Both the position numbers and the translations under genes were made by a program. 22,898 bases of DNA from Bacteroidales bacterium (GTDB lineage: Bacteria > Bacteroidota > Bacteroidia > Bacteroidales > UBA932): positions 1-22,898 of the forward strand of contig SFNZ01000024.1 in NCBI GenBank assembly GCA_004552615.1. Reading direction: 5' to 3'. The notes under the pieces were generated by a model. That model worked only from the letters and a program-made list of their open reading frames with translations, searched no databases and was not told the DNA's origin. Below are positions 8,031 to 15,440 of this stretch, piece after piece. Numbering within the stretch: the stretch's first letter is position 1; every line of letters starts with the position of its first letter.

Positions 8031-9302
8031 ATGCAACAGCACATTGACACTTACGATTTTAATGGCAAGAAGGCCATTGTGAGAGTCGATTTCAACGTCC
8101 CTATCCAGGACGGCAAAATCACAGACGACACTCGTATTCGCGGAGCACTTCCTACCCTCAAACTCATTCTTGAGAAGGGCGGTTCCCTCATCATCATGTC
8201 CCACATGGGCAAGCCGAAAGGAAAGGTCAAGCCGGAACTTTCCCTGTCCCAGATAGTTGATGCAGTGAGCGAGAAACTCGGCGTTCCGGTAAAGTTCGCT
8301 CCTGACTGCCAGAAGGCAGACGAGCTTGCTGCAGCTCTTAAGCCGGGCGAGGCTCTTCTTCTCGAGAATCTCCGTTTCTATCCTGAGGAGGAAGGCAAGC
8401 CTGTCGGAATCGACAAGGAGGATCCTGCATACGAGGCTGCCAAGAAGGCCATGAAGGCTTCCCAGAAAGAGTTCGCCAAGAAACTCGCTTCCTATGCTGA
8501 CTGCTGGGTGATGGACGCTTTCGGAACAGCTCACCGCAAACATGCTTCCACAGCTGTCATCGCTGACTATTTCACCCCTGAGAACCGTATGCTCGGTCTC
8601 CTCATGGAGAAGGAAGTGAAGGCTGTGAACAATGTCCTCAGCGACATCAAACGTCCTTTCATCGCCATCATGGGCGGTTCGAAGGTGTCTTCCAAGATCG
8701 GCATCATCGAGAATCTCCTCGGCAAGGTTGACAAGCTCATCCTCTGCGGCGGCATGACCTATACATTCTCCAAGGCTCACGGCGGAGAGATCGGCGAATC
8801 CATCGTTGAGATGGACAAGCTCGACGTTGCCCTCAGCGTTGAGGCCAAGGCAAAGGAGAACGGAGTCGAGCTAATCATGGCTCCGGACGCAGTCGTTACC
8901 AACGGTCTTGATTTCGGTACAATGTCCCTGAAGCCGGGTGCAGGTGTACAGGTGGCTTCCGCAAGGGCTATCCCTGCCGGATTCGAGGGTGTTGACGCAG
9001 GTCCTGAGGCCCAGAAGCTTTTCGCTGACGCCATCAAGGGATGCAAGACAATTCTTTGGAACGGCCCTGCAGGCGTGTTCGAGTGCGACGAGTTCTGCGC
9101 AGGCTCCAAGGCTATCGGTGACGCCATTGCCGCAGCTACTGCAGAAGGCGCATTCTCCCTTATCGGAGGCGGTGATTCAGTAGCATGCTGCACCAAGTTC
9201 GGTCTTACCGACAAGGTGTCCTACATCTCTACCGGCGGCGGCGCTCTCCTAGAGGCCATCGAGGGCAAGGTGCTTCCTGGCATCGCAGCTGTCGAGGGAT
9301 AG
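8031..9302 (+). CDS. pgk: Phosphoglycerate kinase
   Basis: A 423-residue cytoplasmic glycolytic enzyme that transfers a phosphate between 1,3-bisphosphoglycerate and ADP. Diagnostic segments are KAIVRVDFNVPIQDGKITDD near the N-terminus, SHMGKPKG, LLENLRFY, the hinge GGSKVSSKIGIIENLL, NGPAGVFE, and the C-terminal GGGDSVACCTKFGL and STGGGALLEAIEGK. The ATG at 8031 is chosen because it fits the normal N-terminus; an in-frame TTG at 8001 would lie at the predicted transcription start. Codon choice is visibly more regular than in the neighbours (many CTC, GCT and AAG codons), as expected for high expression. It is monocistronic with its own promoter and terminator. Confidence 0.98.
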   Translation: MQQHIDTYDFNGKKAIVRVDFNVPIQDGKITDDTRIRGALPTLKLILEKGGSLIIMSHMGKPKGKVKPELSLSQIVDAVSEKLGVPVKFAPDCQKADELAAALKPGEALLLENLRFYPEEEGKPVGIDKEDPAYEAAKKAMKASQKEFAKKLASYADCWVMDAFGTAHRKHASTAVIADYFTPENRMLGLLMEKEVKAVNNVLSDIKRPFIAIMGGSKVSSKIGIIENLLGKVDKLILCGGMTYTFSKAHGGEIGESIVEMDKLDVALSVEAKAKENGVELIMAPDAVVTNGLDFGTMSLKPGAGVQVASARAIPAGFEGVDAGPEAQKLFADAIKGCKTILWNGPAGVFECDEFCAGSKAIGDAIAAATAEGAFSLIGGGDSVACCTKFGLTDKVSYISTGGGALLEAIEGKVLPGIAAVEG

Positions 9303-9324
9303 TCAGTCCCTGATACAATATTAT

Positions 9325-9352
9325 AAGAGAGGGTCACAGGGCCCTCTCTTTA
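9325..9352 (+). terminator. Terminator downstream of pgk
   Basis: AAGAGAGGG (9325-9333) pairs perfectly with CCCTCTCTT (9342-9350) around an 8-nt loop, 22 nt after the pgk stop. Only a short T-run follows (TTTATGTT), so it is a moderate intrinsic terminator. Confidence 0.75.
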
Positions 9353-9387
9353 TGTTATACCGTTATATCCTGATAACTGATAAAAAC

Positions 9388-9422
9388 AAAAAGAGGACAA
9401 TCGCGATGATTATCCTCTTTTT
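9388..9422 (-). terminator. Intrinsic terminator of the tRNA-Pro gene
   Basis: AAAAAGAGGA (9388-9397) and TCCTCTTTTT (9413-9422) form a perfect 10-bp stem with a 15-nt loop. On the minus strand, the T-rich arm runs into TTTTTGTTTTTATC, a strong U-tract directly after the tRNA. It is symmetric enough to stop plus-strand read-through as well. Confidence 0.82.
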
Positions 9423-9424
9423 CT

Positions 9425-9500
9425 GTCGGGGTACTGTGACTCGAACACAGGACCCTCTGGTCCCAAACCAGATGCGCTAGCCAACTGCGCCACACCCCGA
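9425..9500 (-). tRNA. tRNA-Pro(TGG)
   Basis: A complete cloverleaf reads on the minus strand. The acceptor arms TCGGGGT and ACCCCGA pair over 7 bp. The D-arm region is GGCGCAGTTGGCTAGCGC, and the anticodon arm is TCTGG-TTTGGGA-CCAGA with anticodon TGG. The T-arm is CTGTG-TTCGAGT-CACAG. The discriminator base is C and CCA is not encoded, as is usual in this phylum. U34 of this tRNA is a known type of target for wobble uridine hydroxylation, and a U32/TrhP-type gene lies 1.2 kb away. Confidence 0.97.
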
Positions 9501-9526
9501 ATGCCCATTCTTACTGGAATGGATTG

Positions 9527-9557
9527 CAAATATACTGCTCTTTTCCGGAAATTCAAA
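9527..9557 (-). promoter_or_regulatory. Promoter of tRNA-Pro
   Basis: On the minus strand, TTTG (plus 9554-9557) is separated by exactly 19 nt from TATATTTG (plus 9527-9534), a textbook Bacteroidota housekeeping promoter. Transcription would start about 20 nt upstream of the mature 5' end of the tRNA. It is the cleanest promoter in the window. Confidence 0.85.
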
Positions 9558-9592
9558 TTTTTTTTCGTTAATTTGTAGAAAAATCGACAATT

Positions 9593-10567
9593 ATGATTAC
9601 CGAAGCTCAAATTGACGGGATTCTCAAGACTCTCTTCTCGACCATTTCATTCAGCGACGAGCCTGCGGGGTTGTATGACCCGTTGCGCTACATGATAGCA
9701 GGAGGAGGCAAAAGGATCCGCCCGAGACTCTGCCTGACAGCATACTCCCTGTACAAGGATGATTTTACCGATGAGATTCTTCAGCCAGCTGCAGGACTCG
9801 AGGTTTTCCATACATTCACATTGATCCACGACGACATTATGGACAAGTCCCCGCTCAGGCGCGGCAATCCTACGGTCTGGACAAAATGGGGCGAGGACGG
9901 CGCGATTCTGTCGGGTGATGTCATGTGCATCGACAGCTACAGGAGGATATCCTCGGCCCCGGACGAGGTGCTCGGCAAGGTCCTCAAGCTGTTCAACAAC
10001 ACTGCAGCCCAGGTATGCGAAGGACAGCAGTATGACATGGACTTCGAGAAGATGGACAATGTCAGCATGGACCAGTACATGCAGATGATCGGCCTGAAGA
10101 CTGCGGTGCTGATAGCTTGCTCCGCCAAGATGGGGGCGCTGATAGGCGGTGCGGATGAAGAGGATGCCGGCAATCTGTACAGTTACGGATATGCTCTCGG
10201 GCTTGCATTCCAGATAGCAGATGACTATCTCGATGCGTTCGGGGACGAGAAGGTTTTCGGCAAACCGATAGGCGGAGATATCATCAACAACAAGAAGAGC
10301 TGGCTGATAATCAAGGGTTTCGAACTCGGAGGAGAGGCCATGAAAGAGGCAATGGCAATGCCGGATTCGACTGAGGAGGAGAGGCAGGCCAAAATCCGCA
10401 AGGTCAAGGCTCTCTACGTGTCTCTCGGTATCGACGTGATGGCCGGCCAGGAGATTGTCAGGCTTACCGAGGAGGCGCTCGAATTCGCTTCAAGGCTCGA
10501 GCTGACGAAAGTCCGTTACGAGATGCTCAAGAGATTTGCCGACAAACTGGTCGGCCGCAAAAATTGA
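9593..10567 (+). CDS. Short-chain polyprenyl diphosphate synthase (FPP/GGPP type)
   Basis: A 324-residue all-helical prenyl elongase that condenses IPP with allylic diphosphates. The first Asp-rich motif is DDIMD at 80-84 (HTFTLIHDDIMDKSPLRRG) and the second is DDYLD at 210-214 (AFQIADDYLDAFGD), followed by KPIGGDIINNKKSW. An aromatic Phe sits five residues before the first motif and the motif has no two-residue insertion. That pattern fits C15-C20 products rather than the long-chain enzymes, which carry Ala there. A degenerate -7 element (TTAATTTG, 9568-9575) would give a very short leader. It could supply precursors for quinones or undecaprenol. The U32 peptidase-like gene follows 85 nt later. 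Confidence 0.92.
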   Translation: MITEAQIDGILKTLFSTISFSDEPAGLYDPLRYMIAGGGKRIRPRLCLTAYSLYKDDFTDEILQPAAGLEVFHTFTLIHDDIMDKSPLRRGNPTVWTKWGEDGAILSGDVMCIDSYRRISSAPDEVLGKVLKLFNNTAAQVCEGQQYDMDFEKMDNVSMDQYMQMIGLKTAVLIACSAKMGALIGGADEEDAGNLYSYGYALGLAFQIADDYLDAFGDEKVFGKPIGGDIINNKKSWLIIKGFELGGEAMKEAMAMPDSTEEERQAKIRKVKALYVSLGIDVMAGQEIVRLTEEALEFASRLELTKVRYEMLKRFADKLVGRKN

Positions 10568-10621
10568 CCTGCGCGTTGGCCGTAGCCCGCAAAGCACGGA
10601 AGATTTGACGAAGGAGAATCA

Positions 10622-10638
10622 GTCTGCCCAGGGCAGAC
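10622..10638. repeat. Perfect short inverted repeat upstream of the trhP-like gene
   Basis: GTCTGCCC and GGGCAGAC are perfect complements separated by one A, 15 nt before the ATG of the U32-family gene. As RNA it would form a GC-rich hairpin with a short loop close to the ribosome landing site. As DNA it is an operator-like palindrome. No T-tract follows, so it is not a classical terminator. Confidence 0.5.
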
Positions 10639-10652
10639 AGCAATATTAGAAG

Positions 10653-12008
10653 ATGATGGACAGCAGAGAACTGGAAATAATGGCCCCCGCCGGCAATTTC
10701 GAATGTCTTATGGCAGCGATAGAAGGCGGTGCCGACTCGGTCTATTTCGGAATAGGAAACCTGAATATGCGTTCGCATTCAGCGAACAATTTCCAGCCGG
10801 AGGACCTCAAGGAAATAGTGTCTATATGCCGTGAACACGGCGTGAAGACATATCTGACGCTCAATATTGTTCTGTATCAGGAAGATATAGAACCGGCACA
10901 CAAGGCCCTCGATGCAGCCAGGGAAGCCGGCGTGGATGCAGTCATCGCCTCCGACATGGCGGTCATAATGTATTGCCGCGAAATAGGGATGGAGGTCCAC
11001 ATCTCCACGCAGTTGAGCATTTCCAATGCCGAGGCGCTCCGGTTCTATGCGCAATTCGCAGATGTCGTCGTCCTGGCACGCGAACTCAACCTCCATCAGG
11101 TCAGGGAGATATACGACACAATTCAGCGCGACGGGGTCAGGGGCCCTTCCGGGGAACTTGTCAGGATAGAGATGTTCGCGCACGGGGCATTGTGCATGGC
11201 AATTTCCGGAAAATGTTATCTCAGCCTCCAGACCTACGGGTCGTCCGCCAACAGGGGAGCCTGTTTCCAGCTCTGCCGCCGCGGCTATGAGGTGACCGAC
11301 CTCGAGACCGGGACCCAGCTGAATGTGGACAACAAGTATATCATGTCCCCCAAGGACTTGTGTACCATAGAGTTCATGGACAAGATAATAGAAGCCGGAG
11401 TCAAGGTTTTCAAGATTGAGGGCAGGGCGCGGTCTGCAGAATATGTGAAGAGATGCGTCATGTGCTACAGGAAGGCTGCGGATGCGGTCTGCGACGGGAC
11501 CTATACTCAGGAACTCGCCCGGGAGCTCAAGGCCGGACTTTCCGAGGTGTTCAACAGAGGATTCTGGGACGGATATTATCAGGGAGCCAGGCTCGGCGAA
11601 TGGAGTTCTGTATATGGAAGCCAGGCTACCCGGAAGAAAGTGTATTGTGGCAAGGTCACGAACTGGTTCGACCGCATAGGAGTCGCAGAGATAGCCGTGG
11701 AGTCCGTTCCGCTACGTGTAGGGACATCCTGCATGGCCATCGGGAACAAGACCGGGCTTGTGGAATTTACTGTCAATGACTTGAGAGTCAATCTGAAACC
11801 GGCCGAGGTGGCGGAGAAGGGTGTACGTTGCTCTGTGGCGATAGTTCCGGAGAATCCTGGGAAGAGGGACGGGGACGTCGTCCTGTCCGGAGAATCCTGC
11901 AGTCCAGGCTCTTCCTGCGGGGAATCGCCAGAAACAGCCTGTGACGGCCGTATCCATGCGCGGCTCCGCAGAGGTGACAAGATTTTCGTATGGGAGGACG
12001 TTGACTGA
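10653..12008 (+). CDS. trhP: U32 family protein, TrhP-type tRNA U34 hydroxylation factor
   Basis: A 451-residue protein of the peptidase U32 family. Members such as TrhP (YegQ) and TrhO-pathway partners act in prephenate-dependent 5-hydroxylation of wobble uridine in tRNA and bind an iron-sulfur cluster; a protease role is now less favoured for this branch. The TIM-barrel N-terminus reads LEIMAPAGNFECLMAAIEGGADSVYFG in adjoining blocks, and the U32 signature is EMFAHGALCMAISGKCYLS at 173-191. The cluster-type cysteines are Cys181, Cys188, Cys204 and Cys208. The C-terminal beta-domain has an unusual insert near 413-432 rich in Ser, Gly and Cys before DKIFVWE. Two ATGs (10653, 10656) are adjacent. 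The gene converges on comF-like with 8 nt between stops. Confidence 0.88.
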   Translation: MMDSRELEIMAPAGNFECLMAAIEGGADSVYFGIGNLNMRSHSANNFQPEDLKEIVSICREHGVKTYLTLNIVLYQEDIEPAHKALDAAREAGVDAVIASDMAVIMYCREIGMEVHISTQLSISNAEALRFYAQFADVVVLARELNLHQVREIYDTIQRDGVRGPSGELVRIEMFAHGALCMAISGKCYLSLQTYGSSANRGACFQLCRRGYEVTDLETGTQLNVDNKYIMSPKDLCTIEFMDKIIEAGVKVFKIEGRARSAEYVKRCVMCYRKAADAVCDGTYTQELARELKAGLSEVFNRGFWDGYYQGARLGEWSSVYGSQATRKKVYCGKVTNWFDRIGVAEIAVESVPLRVGTSCMAIGNKTGLVEFTVNDLRVNLKPAEVAEKGVRCSVAIVPENPGKRDGDVVLSGESCSPGSSCGESPETACDGRIHARLRRGDKIFVWEDVD

Positions 12009-12016
12009 TCCCGCCT

Positions 12017-12820
12017 TTATTCCGGGGATACGAAACCCAGGGAGGCAGCGCTTATCTCCATTTTCCCCTGAAAATGGTCCATCAGGGCCGCACAGCATGA
12101 AGCCATTGTGGCTCCCGTGGTGAATACGTCATCCACTATCATTATGCGCATCGGACGATCATTGCCGTAAGCCGCTTTCTCTTCTCTCAGGAATCCTTCC
12201 CTGAGCCTGAAGGCGTGTTCCACGTTGGCGGCTTTCTGTCCTACGGACAATTTCGTCTGCGTTCCTGTCCTGCGCACCCTCGACAGGATGTCGGTCCTCA
12301 GCTCCGACCCTGTCACCTCCGCAATCCCGCGTGCGATGACTTCTGCCTGGTTGTAACCTCTGGACCAATGTCTCGCCCAATGCAGGGGGACGGGAACGAT
12401 GAAATCCGGCCTGGTGAAAACTTCCGATTCTTTCAGGAATCGTCCGAGAAGCCTGCCGTAGAACAACCCTGTCTGCCTGTCGCCTCCGTATTTGACCCTC
12501 TGCGGGACTTTCTTGTAGCCGGCATCTCCATGATAGAAGAACAGGGCAGCGGCCCGGGCATATTCCATCCGGGGGACGGATTCAGTGCCCCGTTCTGCGC
12601 AGAGCTTTTCTATGCGATTCTGTATCAGCTCGTTGAGCCTGTCTGCCATCGGGTTCTCCCTCCTGTCCCAGAAATAAGTTAGTGGCAGGTCGGCCTCACA
12701 ATAGATGCATACATGGCGTTCCGGTCCGGTCAGCCTTCTCCCGCACACGGCACATTCCCTCGGGATGATCAGATCTCCGGCATCCTGCAATCCCCTGACG
12801 ATGGTATCCTCTATCCGCAT
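12017..12820 (-). CDS. ComF family phosphoribosyltransferase-like protein
   Basis: A 267-residue ComF-type protein. An N-terminal zinc ribbon is formed by Cys23, Cys26, Cys38 and Cys41 (CAVC, CIYC), and the C-terminal half is a type I phosphoribosyltransferase fold. Visible landmarks are VPVPLHWARHWSRGYNQAEV, RRTGTQTKLSVGQKAANV, and the PRPP loop IMIVDDVFTTGAT near residue 228. In naturally competent bacteria ComF helps DNA uptake across the inner membrane. In Bacteroidota the role is not established and the gene may serve DNA processing or nucleotide salvage. It starts 5 nt after the stop of the metallo-beta-lactamase-fold gene, so the two form an operon. Confidence 0.92.
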   Translation of the reverse strand: MRIEDTIVRGLQDAGDLIIPRECAVCGRRLTGPERHVCIYCEADLPLTYFWDRRENPMADRLNELIQNRIEKLCAERGTESVPRMEYARAAALFFYHGDAGYKKVPQRVKYGGDRQTGLFYGRLLGRFLKESEVFTRPDFIVPVPLHWARHWSRGYNQAEVIARGIAEVTGSELRTDILSRVRRTGTQTKLSVGQKAANVEHAFRLREGFLREEKAAYGNDRPMRIMIVDDVFTTGATMASCCAALMDHFQGKMEISAASLGFVSPE

Positions 12821-12825
12821 TTTCT

Positions 12826-13536
12826 CTAAATATCCCCTCCGTGCAACTCTATCCCGTCGGCATCCCAGTCCAGTTCGTCCGGGTCAGGTTCGTTGAACGG
12901 CTGGAGGAACGGATTGTGGGTGCGTTCCCAGCCGATATTGGAATGTGGCCCGTGTCCCGGAATCACCCTGACGTCTCCCGGAAGGCCCATCAGTTTCTCC
13001 ATTATGCCCTTGATCAGGCTGTCATAGTCTCCCCAGGCATTGTCAGTGCGCCCGATCGCCCCGGCGAAAAGAGTGTCTCCGGAGAACAGCACATTGTCCG
13101 CGGCGCCGTACAGGCAGACTCCGCCCGGCGTGTGCCCGGGGGTGAATATCACCTCGAGTTCCGTCTCCCCGAATTTCAGTTTCTGGCCGTCTTCTATCGG
13201 AACTGTCTGGAAATCAACGTCAGGGGCCCTCAGCCCGAATGTAGCGGCTATTGCAGCATCATTGTCCAGGATCACCTTGTCGGCAGGATGCATCATTACC
13301 GGGATCCTGTATTTCGCGGCACATTCCCTGACTCCGAAGATATGGTCGAAATGTCCGTGGGTCAGGATTATCATCTTGGGAGTCAGATCTTCCTGGCTGA
13401 TTCTCTCATAGAGGCTTTCCGCCTCTTCTGCATCGTAGAAACCCGGATCTATTATTGCGGCCTCGCCGCTCCCGTCCCATGCGAGGGAGCAGCATTCCTG
13501 GAAAGGATTGAACTGGAAAGTGATAATTTTGAGCAT
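12826..13536 (-). CDS. Metallo-beta-lactamase-fold hydrolase, glyoxalase II-like (YcbL type)
   Basis: A 236-residue binuclear zinc hydrolase. The THGHFDH signature (metal ligands His60, His62, Asp64, His65) is followed by FTPGHTPGG, FSGDTLFAGAIGRTD and VIPGHGPHSNIGWERTHNPF, all typical of glyoxalase II relatives that cleave thioesters such as S-lactoylglutathione analogues. Without glutathione biosynthesis genes in view, the natural substrate is open. It has its own promoter with a leader of about 14 nt and is cotranscribed with the ComF-like gene. The ATG at 13534-13536 is the only sensible start. Confidence 0.92.
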   Translation of the reverse strand: MLKIITFQFNPFQECCSLAWDGSGEAAIIDPGFYDAEEAESLYERISQEDLTPKMIILTHGHFDHIFGVRECAAKYRIPVMMHPADKVILDNDAAIAATFGLRAPDVDFQTVPIEDGQKLKFGETELEVIFTPGHTPGGVCLYGAADNVLFSGDTLFAGAIGRTDNAWGDYDSLIKGIMEKLMGLPGDVRVIPGHGPHSNIGWERTHNPFLQPFNEPDPDELDWDADGIELHGGDI

Positions 13537-13555
13537 TGTCTTGTCGTTTAGACTG

Positions 13556-13589
13556 CAAATTTAAGAAAGAAGTAGTATTTTTGTACAAA
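13556..13589 (-). promoter_or_regulatory. Promoter of the hydrolase/comF-like operon
   Basis: On the minus strand, TTTG (plus 13586-13589) is followed after 22 nt by TAAATTTG (plus 13556-13563), an exact TAnnTTTG element. It overlaps the divergent kinase promoter, so the two transcription units may compete for polymerase. Confidence 0.65.
13576..13583 (+). promoter_or_regulatory. Promoter -7 element of the deoxynucleoside kinase gene
   Basis: TATTTTTG matches TAnnTTTG exactly and would start transcription near 13589, giving a leader of about 10 nt before the ATG at 13599. No clear -33 TTTG is seen at the right distance. Confidence 0.55.
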
Positions 13590-13598
13590 TCTTTGGTT

Positions 13599-14219
13599 AT
13601 GCATATAGGTATTGCAGGAAATATCGGCAGCGGAAAGACGACCCTTACCCGGATGCTGTCCGAACATTACGGCTGGATTCCCAAGTACGAGTCTGTCACA
13701 TACAACCCGTATCTTGAGGATTACTACAAGGATATCAGGCGCTGGTCGTTCAATCTCGAGGTGTATTTCCTCCAGCAGCGGTTCAAGGATGTTCTCGAGA
13801 TAGCCGGTTCCAGCGATGTCATCATACAGGACCGCACCATTTTCGAGGGCGTGTATATTTTCGTCGCGAACAACAAGGCCATGGGTAATCTCTCGGACCG
13901 CGACTATGAGACCTATATGTCGCTTTTCCGGCTGATGATGTCCCTGGTGAAGGCTCCTGACCTGCTCATCTATCTGCGCAGTTCGGTTCCGCACCTCGTG
14001 TCCCAGATCCAGAAGCGCGGCAGGGAGTATGAGAAAAGCATTGAAATAGAATATCTTGAGGGGCTGAACGAGAGGTACGAGAAGTGGATTGCGGAATATC
14101 CCGGGAAGGTGCTGGCCATCGATGCGGACGGACTGGATTTCCAGAACAGGCCGGAGGATTTCGCCCATATTACGGACATGATAGATTCGGAGCTCTTCGG
14201 GCTGTTTCCGCAGGAATGA
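13599..14219 (+). CDS. Deoxynucleoside kinase (dNK/dCK/dGK family)
   Basis: A 206-residue cytoplasmic kinase for nucleoside salvage, transferring the ATP gamma-phosphate to a deoxynucleoside 5'-OH. The protein opens MHIGIAGNIGSGKTTLTRML with the P-loop at residues 7-15. It continues with the substrate-site segment RWSFNLEVYFLQQRFK, the DRT motif in IIQDRTIFEGVYIF (the DRS site of the family), YLRSSVPHLVSQIQKRGREYE as the lid region, and YLEGLNERYEKWI. The start at 13599 is preferred over an in-frame TTG at 13536, because it begins exactly at the conserved N-terminus and follows the promoter. The stop is immediately followed by an ATG of the lipoprotein frame. Base specificity cannot be read from sequence alone. 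Confidence 0.94.
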   Translation: MHIGIAGNIGSGKTTLTRMLSEHYGWIPKYESVTYNPYLEDYYKDIRRWSFNLEVYFLQQRFKDVLEIAGSSDVIIQDRTIFEGVYIFVANNKAMGNLSDRDYETYMSLFRLMMSLVKAPDLLIYLRSSVPHLVSQIQKRGREYEKSIEIEYLEGLNERYEKWIAEYPGKVLAIDADGLDFQNRPEDFAHITDMIDSELFGLFPQE

Positions 14220-14246
14220 ATGTTTCACTTGAAAATTTCAGATAGT

Positions 14247-15233
14247 ATGAGAAAGAAGATATTGATGGCCGCTGCAGCGGTAATGATGCTGGCGGGATGC
14301 AAGGGCAATGAGACTGTTTTCGTCCTGCCTTCGGCTCAGGACCTGGTTCTCTACCGTGCGGACAATATGTCCATAGATGAGGCCGTGTCCTCTGCTGATA
14401 CGCTAAAAGCTTTGGGTATCAATGCTATAAGTCTTGATTGCAGATATCTGTCGCAGGGCGAAGGCCTGAAATCTTCCGTGAATGAACTTCACAAGAGGGG
14501 GATTGCACTGCTCGGAAGCTCTGACTCGGACGTGGCTTCGGCAATGTCTTCTTGCGTCGTTGCCGGTGCTGACGGTTTCCTCTGCGGGATGTCGGATTCG
14601 TTGTCAGTGGACGAGTTGAGGGAGGCCGTAGGTGCGGCCCGTTCATCCTCGGCTTCGCGCCTTCTGATGATAGCGGACGATTCCTCGTATGAACTTTTCC
14701 AGGCCGGTTTCGATGCCAATATCAGCTCGGAGTTCACGGACAGCCTGACTGCGGTATTCTGCCGTGACAGTTCTGCATTGAAGATGGTGATAGCTGACGA
14801 TGAGGAATATGCAGGGGTTCCTTCAGGCAAGGCTTCTCTCAGGTATGTGCCTGATTCAGTGTTCAATATTGGCGGAGGGGCTGCTATGGCGGCTTCGGCT
14901 GCGGTCATTGTTACAAGAGGAGGCGTGATTGTCCGTCAGGGACAGGAGAACGTTCCTTCCGTGCGCCATCTGCTCCGTATCCATGCCGCCGATCCTGGCT
15001 TGCATTCCGCATCGATGAATTCTTACTCCGACAATGAGGCCTATATCCTCGAGAAGATTTCCGGAGAGGACAAGTACCTTATGGTTCTGAATGTCAGGGA
15101 TTCCACTCTCGCGGTGCCGGTTCCTGAAGCATGGAGGAATGTACCTTTCACCAATCTTGTGACAGGAAAGATGGGCCGTACAGGAGGCCGTATGCCGGTT
15201 ACTCCTTATGAGCTCCGCATACTCAAGAAATAA
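14247..15233 (+). CDS. Lipoprotein resembling a degenerate GH13 alpha-amylase
   Basis: A 328-residue predicted lipoprotein: MRKKILMAAAAVMMLAGC gives a clean signal peptide with lipobox LAGC and Cys18. An upstream ATG at 14220, directly after the kinase stop, is also in frame but adds nine residues before the signal. Weak GH13 echoes run in order. LKALGINAISLDCRYL (53-68) resembles an early barrel strand. GADGFLCGMSDS (107-118) sits where the nucleophile strand normally reads DGFRxD. RLLMIADDSSYELFQAGFDA (138-157) sits at the acid/base strand. TRGGVIVRQGQEN (223-235) mirrors pGxPxxYyGqE, followed by HLLRIHAADPGL and a beta-sandwich end. The nucleophile Asp and general acid Glu appear absent. 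I infer a non-catalytic glycan-binding or structural lipoprotein; homology is by eye. Confidence 0.65.
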   Translation: MRKKILMAAAAVMMLAGCKGNETVFVLPSAQDLVLYRADNMSIDEAVSSADTLKALGINAISLDCRYLSQGEGLKSSVNELHKRGIALLGSSDSDVASAMSSCVVAGADGFLCGMSDSLSVDELREAVGAARSSSASRLLMIADDSSYELFQAGFDANISSEFTDSLTAVFCRDSSALKMVIADDEEYAGVPSGKASLRYVPDSVFNIGGGAAMAASAAVIVTRGGVIVRQGQENVPSVRHLLRIHAADPGLHSASMNSYSDNEAYILEKISGEDKYLMVLNVRDSTLAVPVPEAWRNVPFTNLVTGKMGRTGGRMPVTPYELRILKK

Positions 15234-15251
15234 TCAATCAACCAAAATATC

Positions 15252-15440
15252 ATGATTACTTTCATTATTTGGATTATCGGCGTTGTCCTCACAGTGAAGG
15301 CCGCCCTTGAAATCTGGAAACTGAATGTGGATTCAGTGAAGAAACTTGTTGTGATTGTCGTTCTCGTCCTCACGAGCTGGATCGGTCTCGCAGTGTATTA
15401 TCTTCTCGCAAAGGACAGACTCGAAGGCTGGCTTAAATAG
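15252..15440 (+). CDS. Small two-helix membrane protein, PLDc_N-like
   Basis: A 62-residue protein with two hydrophobic helices: FIIWIIGVVLTVKAALEIW, then LVVIVVLVLTSWIGLAVYYL ending in LAKDRLEGWLK. The second helix and its WIGLAVYYLLAKDR ending resemble the PLDc_N (phospholipase-D nuclease N-terminal) membrane motif that is common as stand-alone small proteins. Function is unknown. It follows the lipoprotein gene by 18 nt and is probably cotranscribed with it. Its TAG stop overlaps the 3' end of queH on the other strand by 8 nt. Confidence 0.75.
   Translation: MITFIIWIIGVVLTVKAALEIWKLNVDSVKKLVVIVVLVLTSWIGLAVYYLLAKDRLEGWLK

Noticed and set aside
7201..8780. Two long minus-strand frames opposite the fucosidase and pgk genes
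   Set aside because: Both lie entirely opposite strongly conserved genes and show no domain features.
9410..9610. 66-codon minus-strand frame over the tRNA gene
   Set aside because: The frame is a by-product of the tRNA-Pro gene and its promoter.
12841..13551. 236-codon plus-strand frame opposite the metallo-beta-lactamase-fold gene
   Set aside because: It coincides with a gene bearing an intact THGHFDH signature on the other strand; the plus-strand product has no family features.
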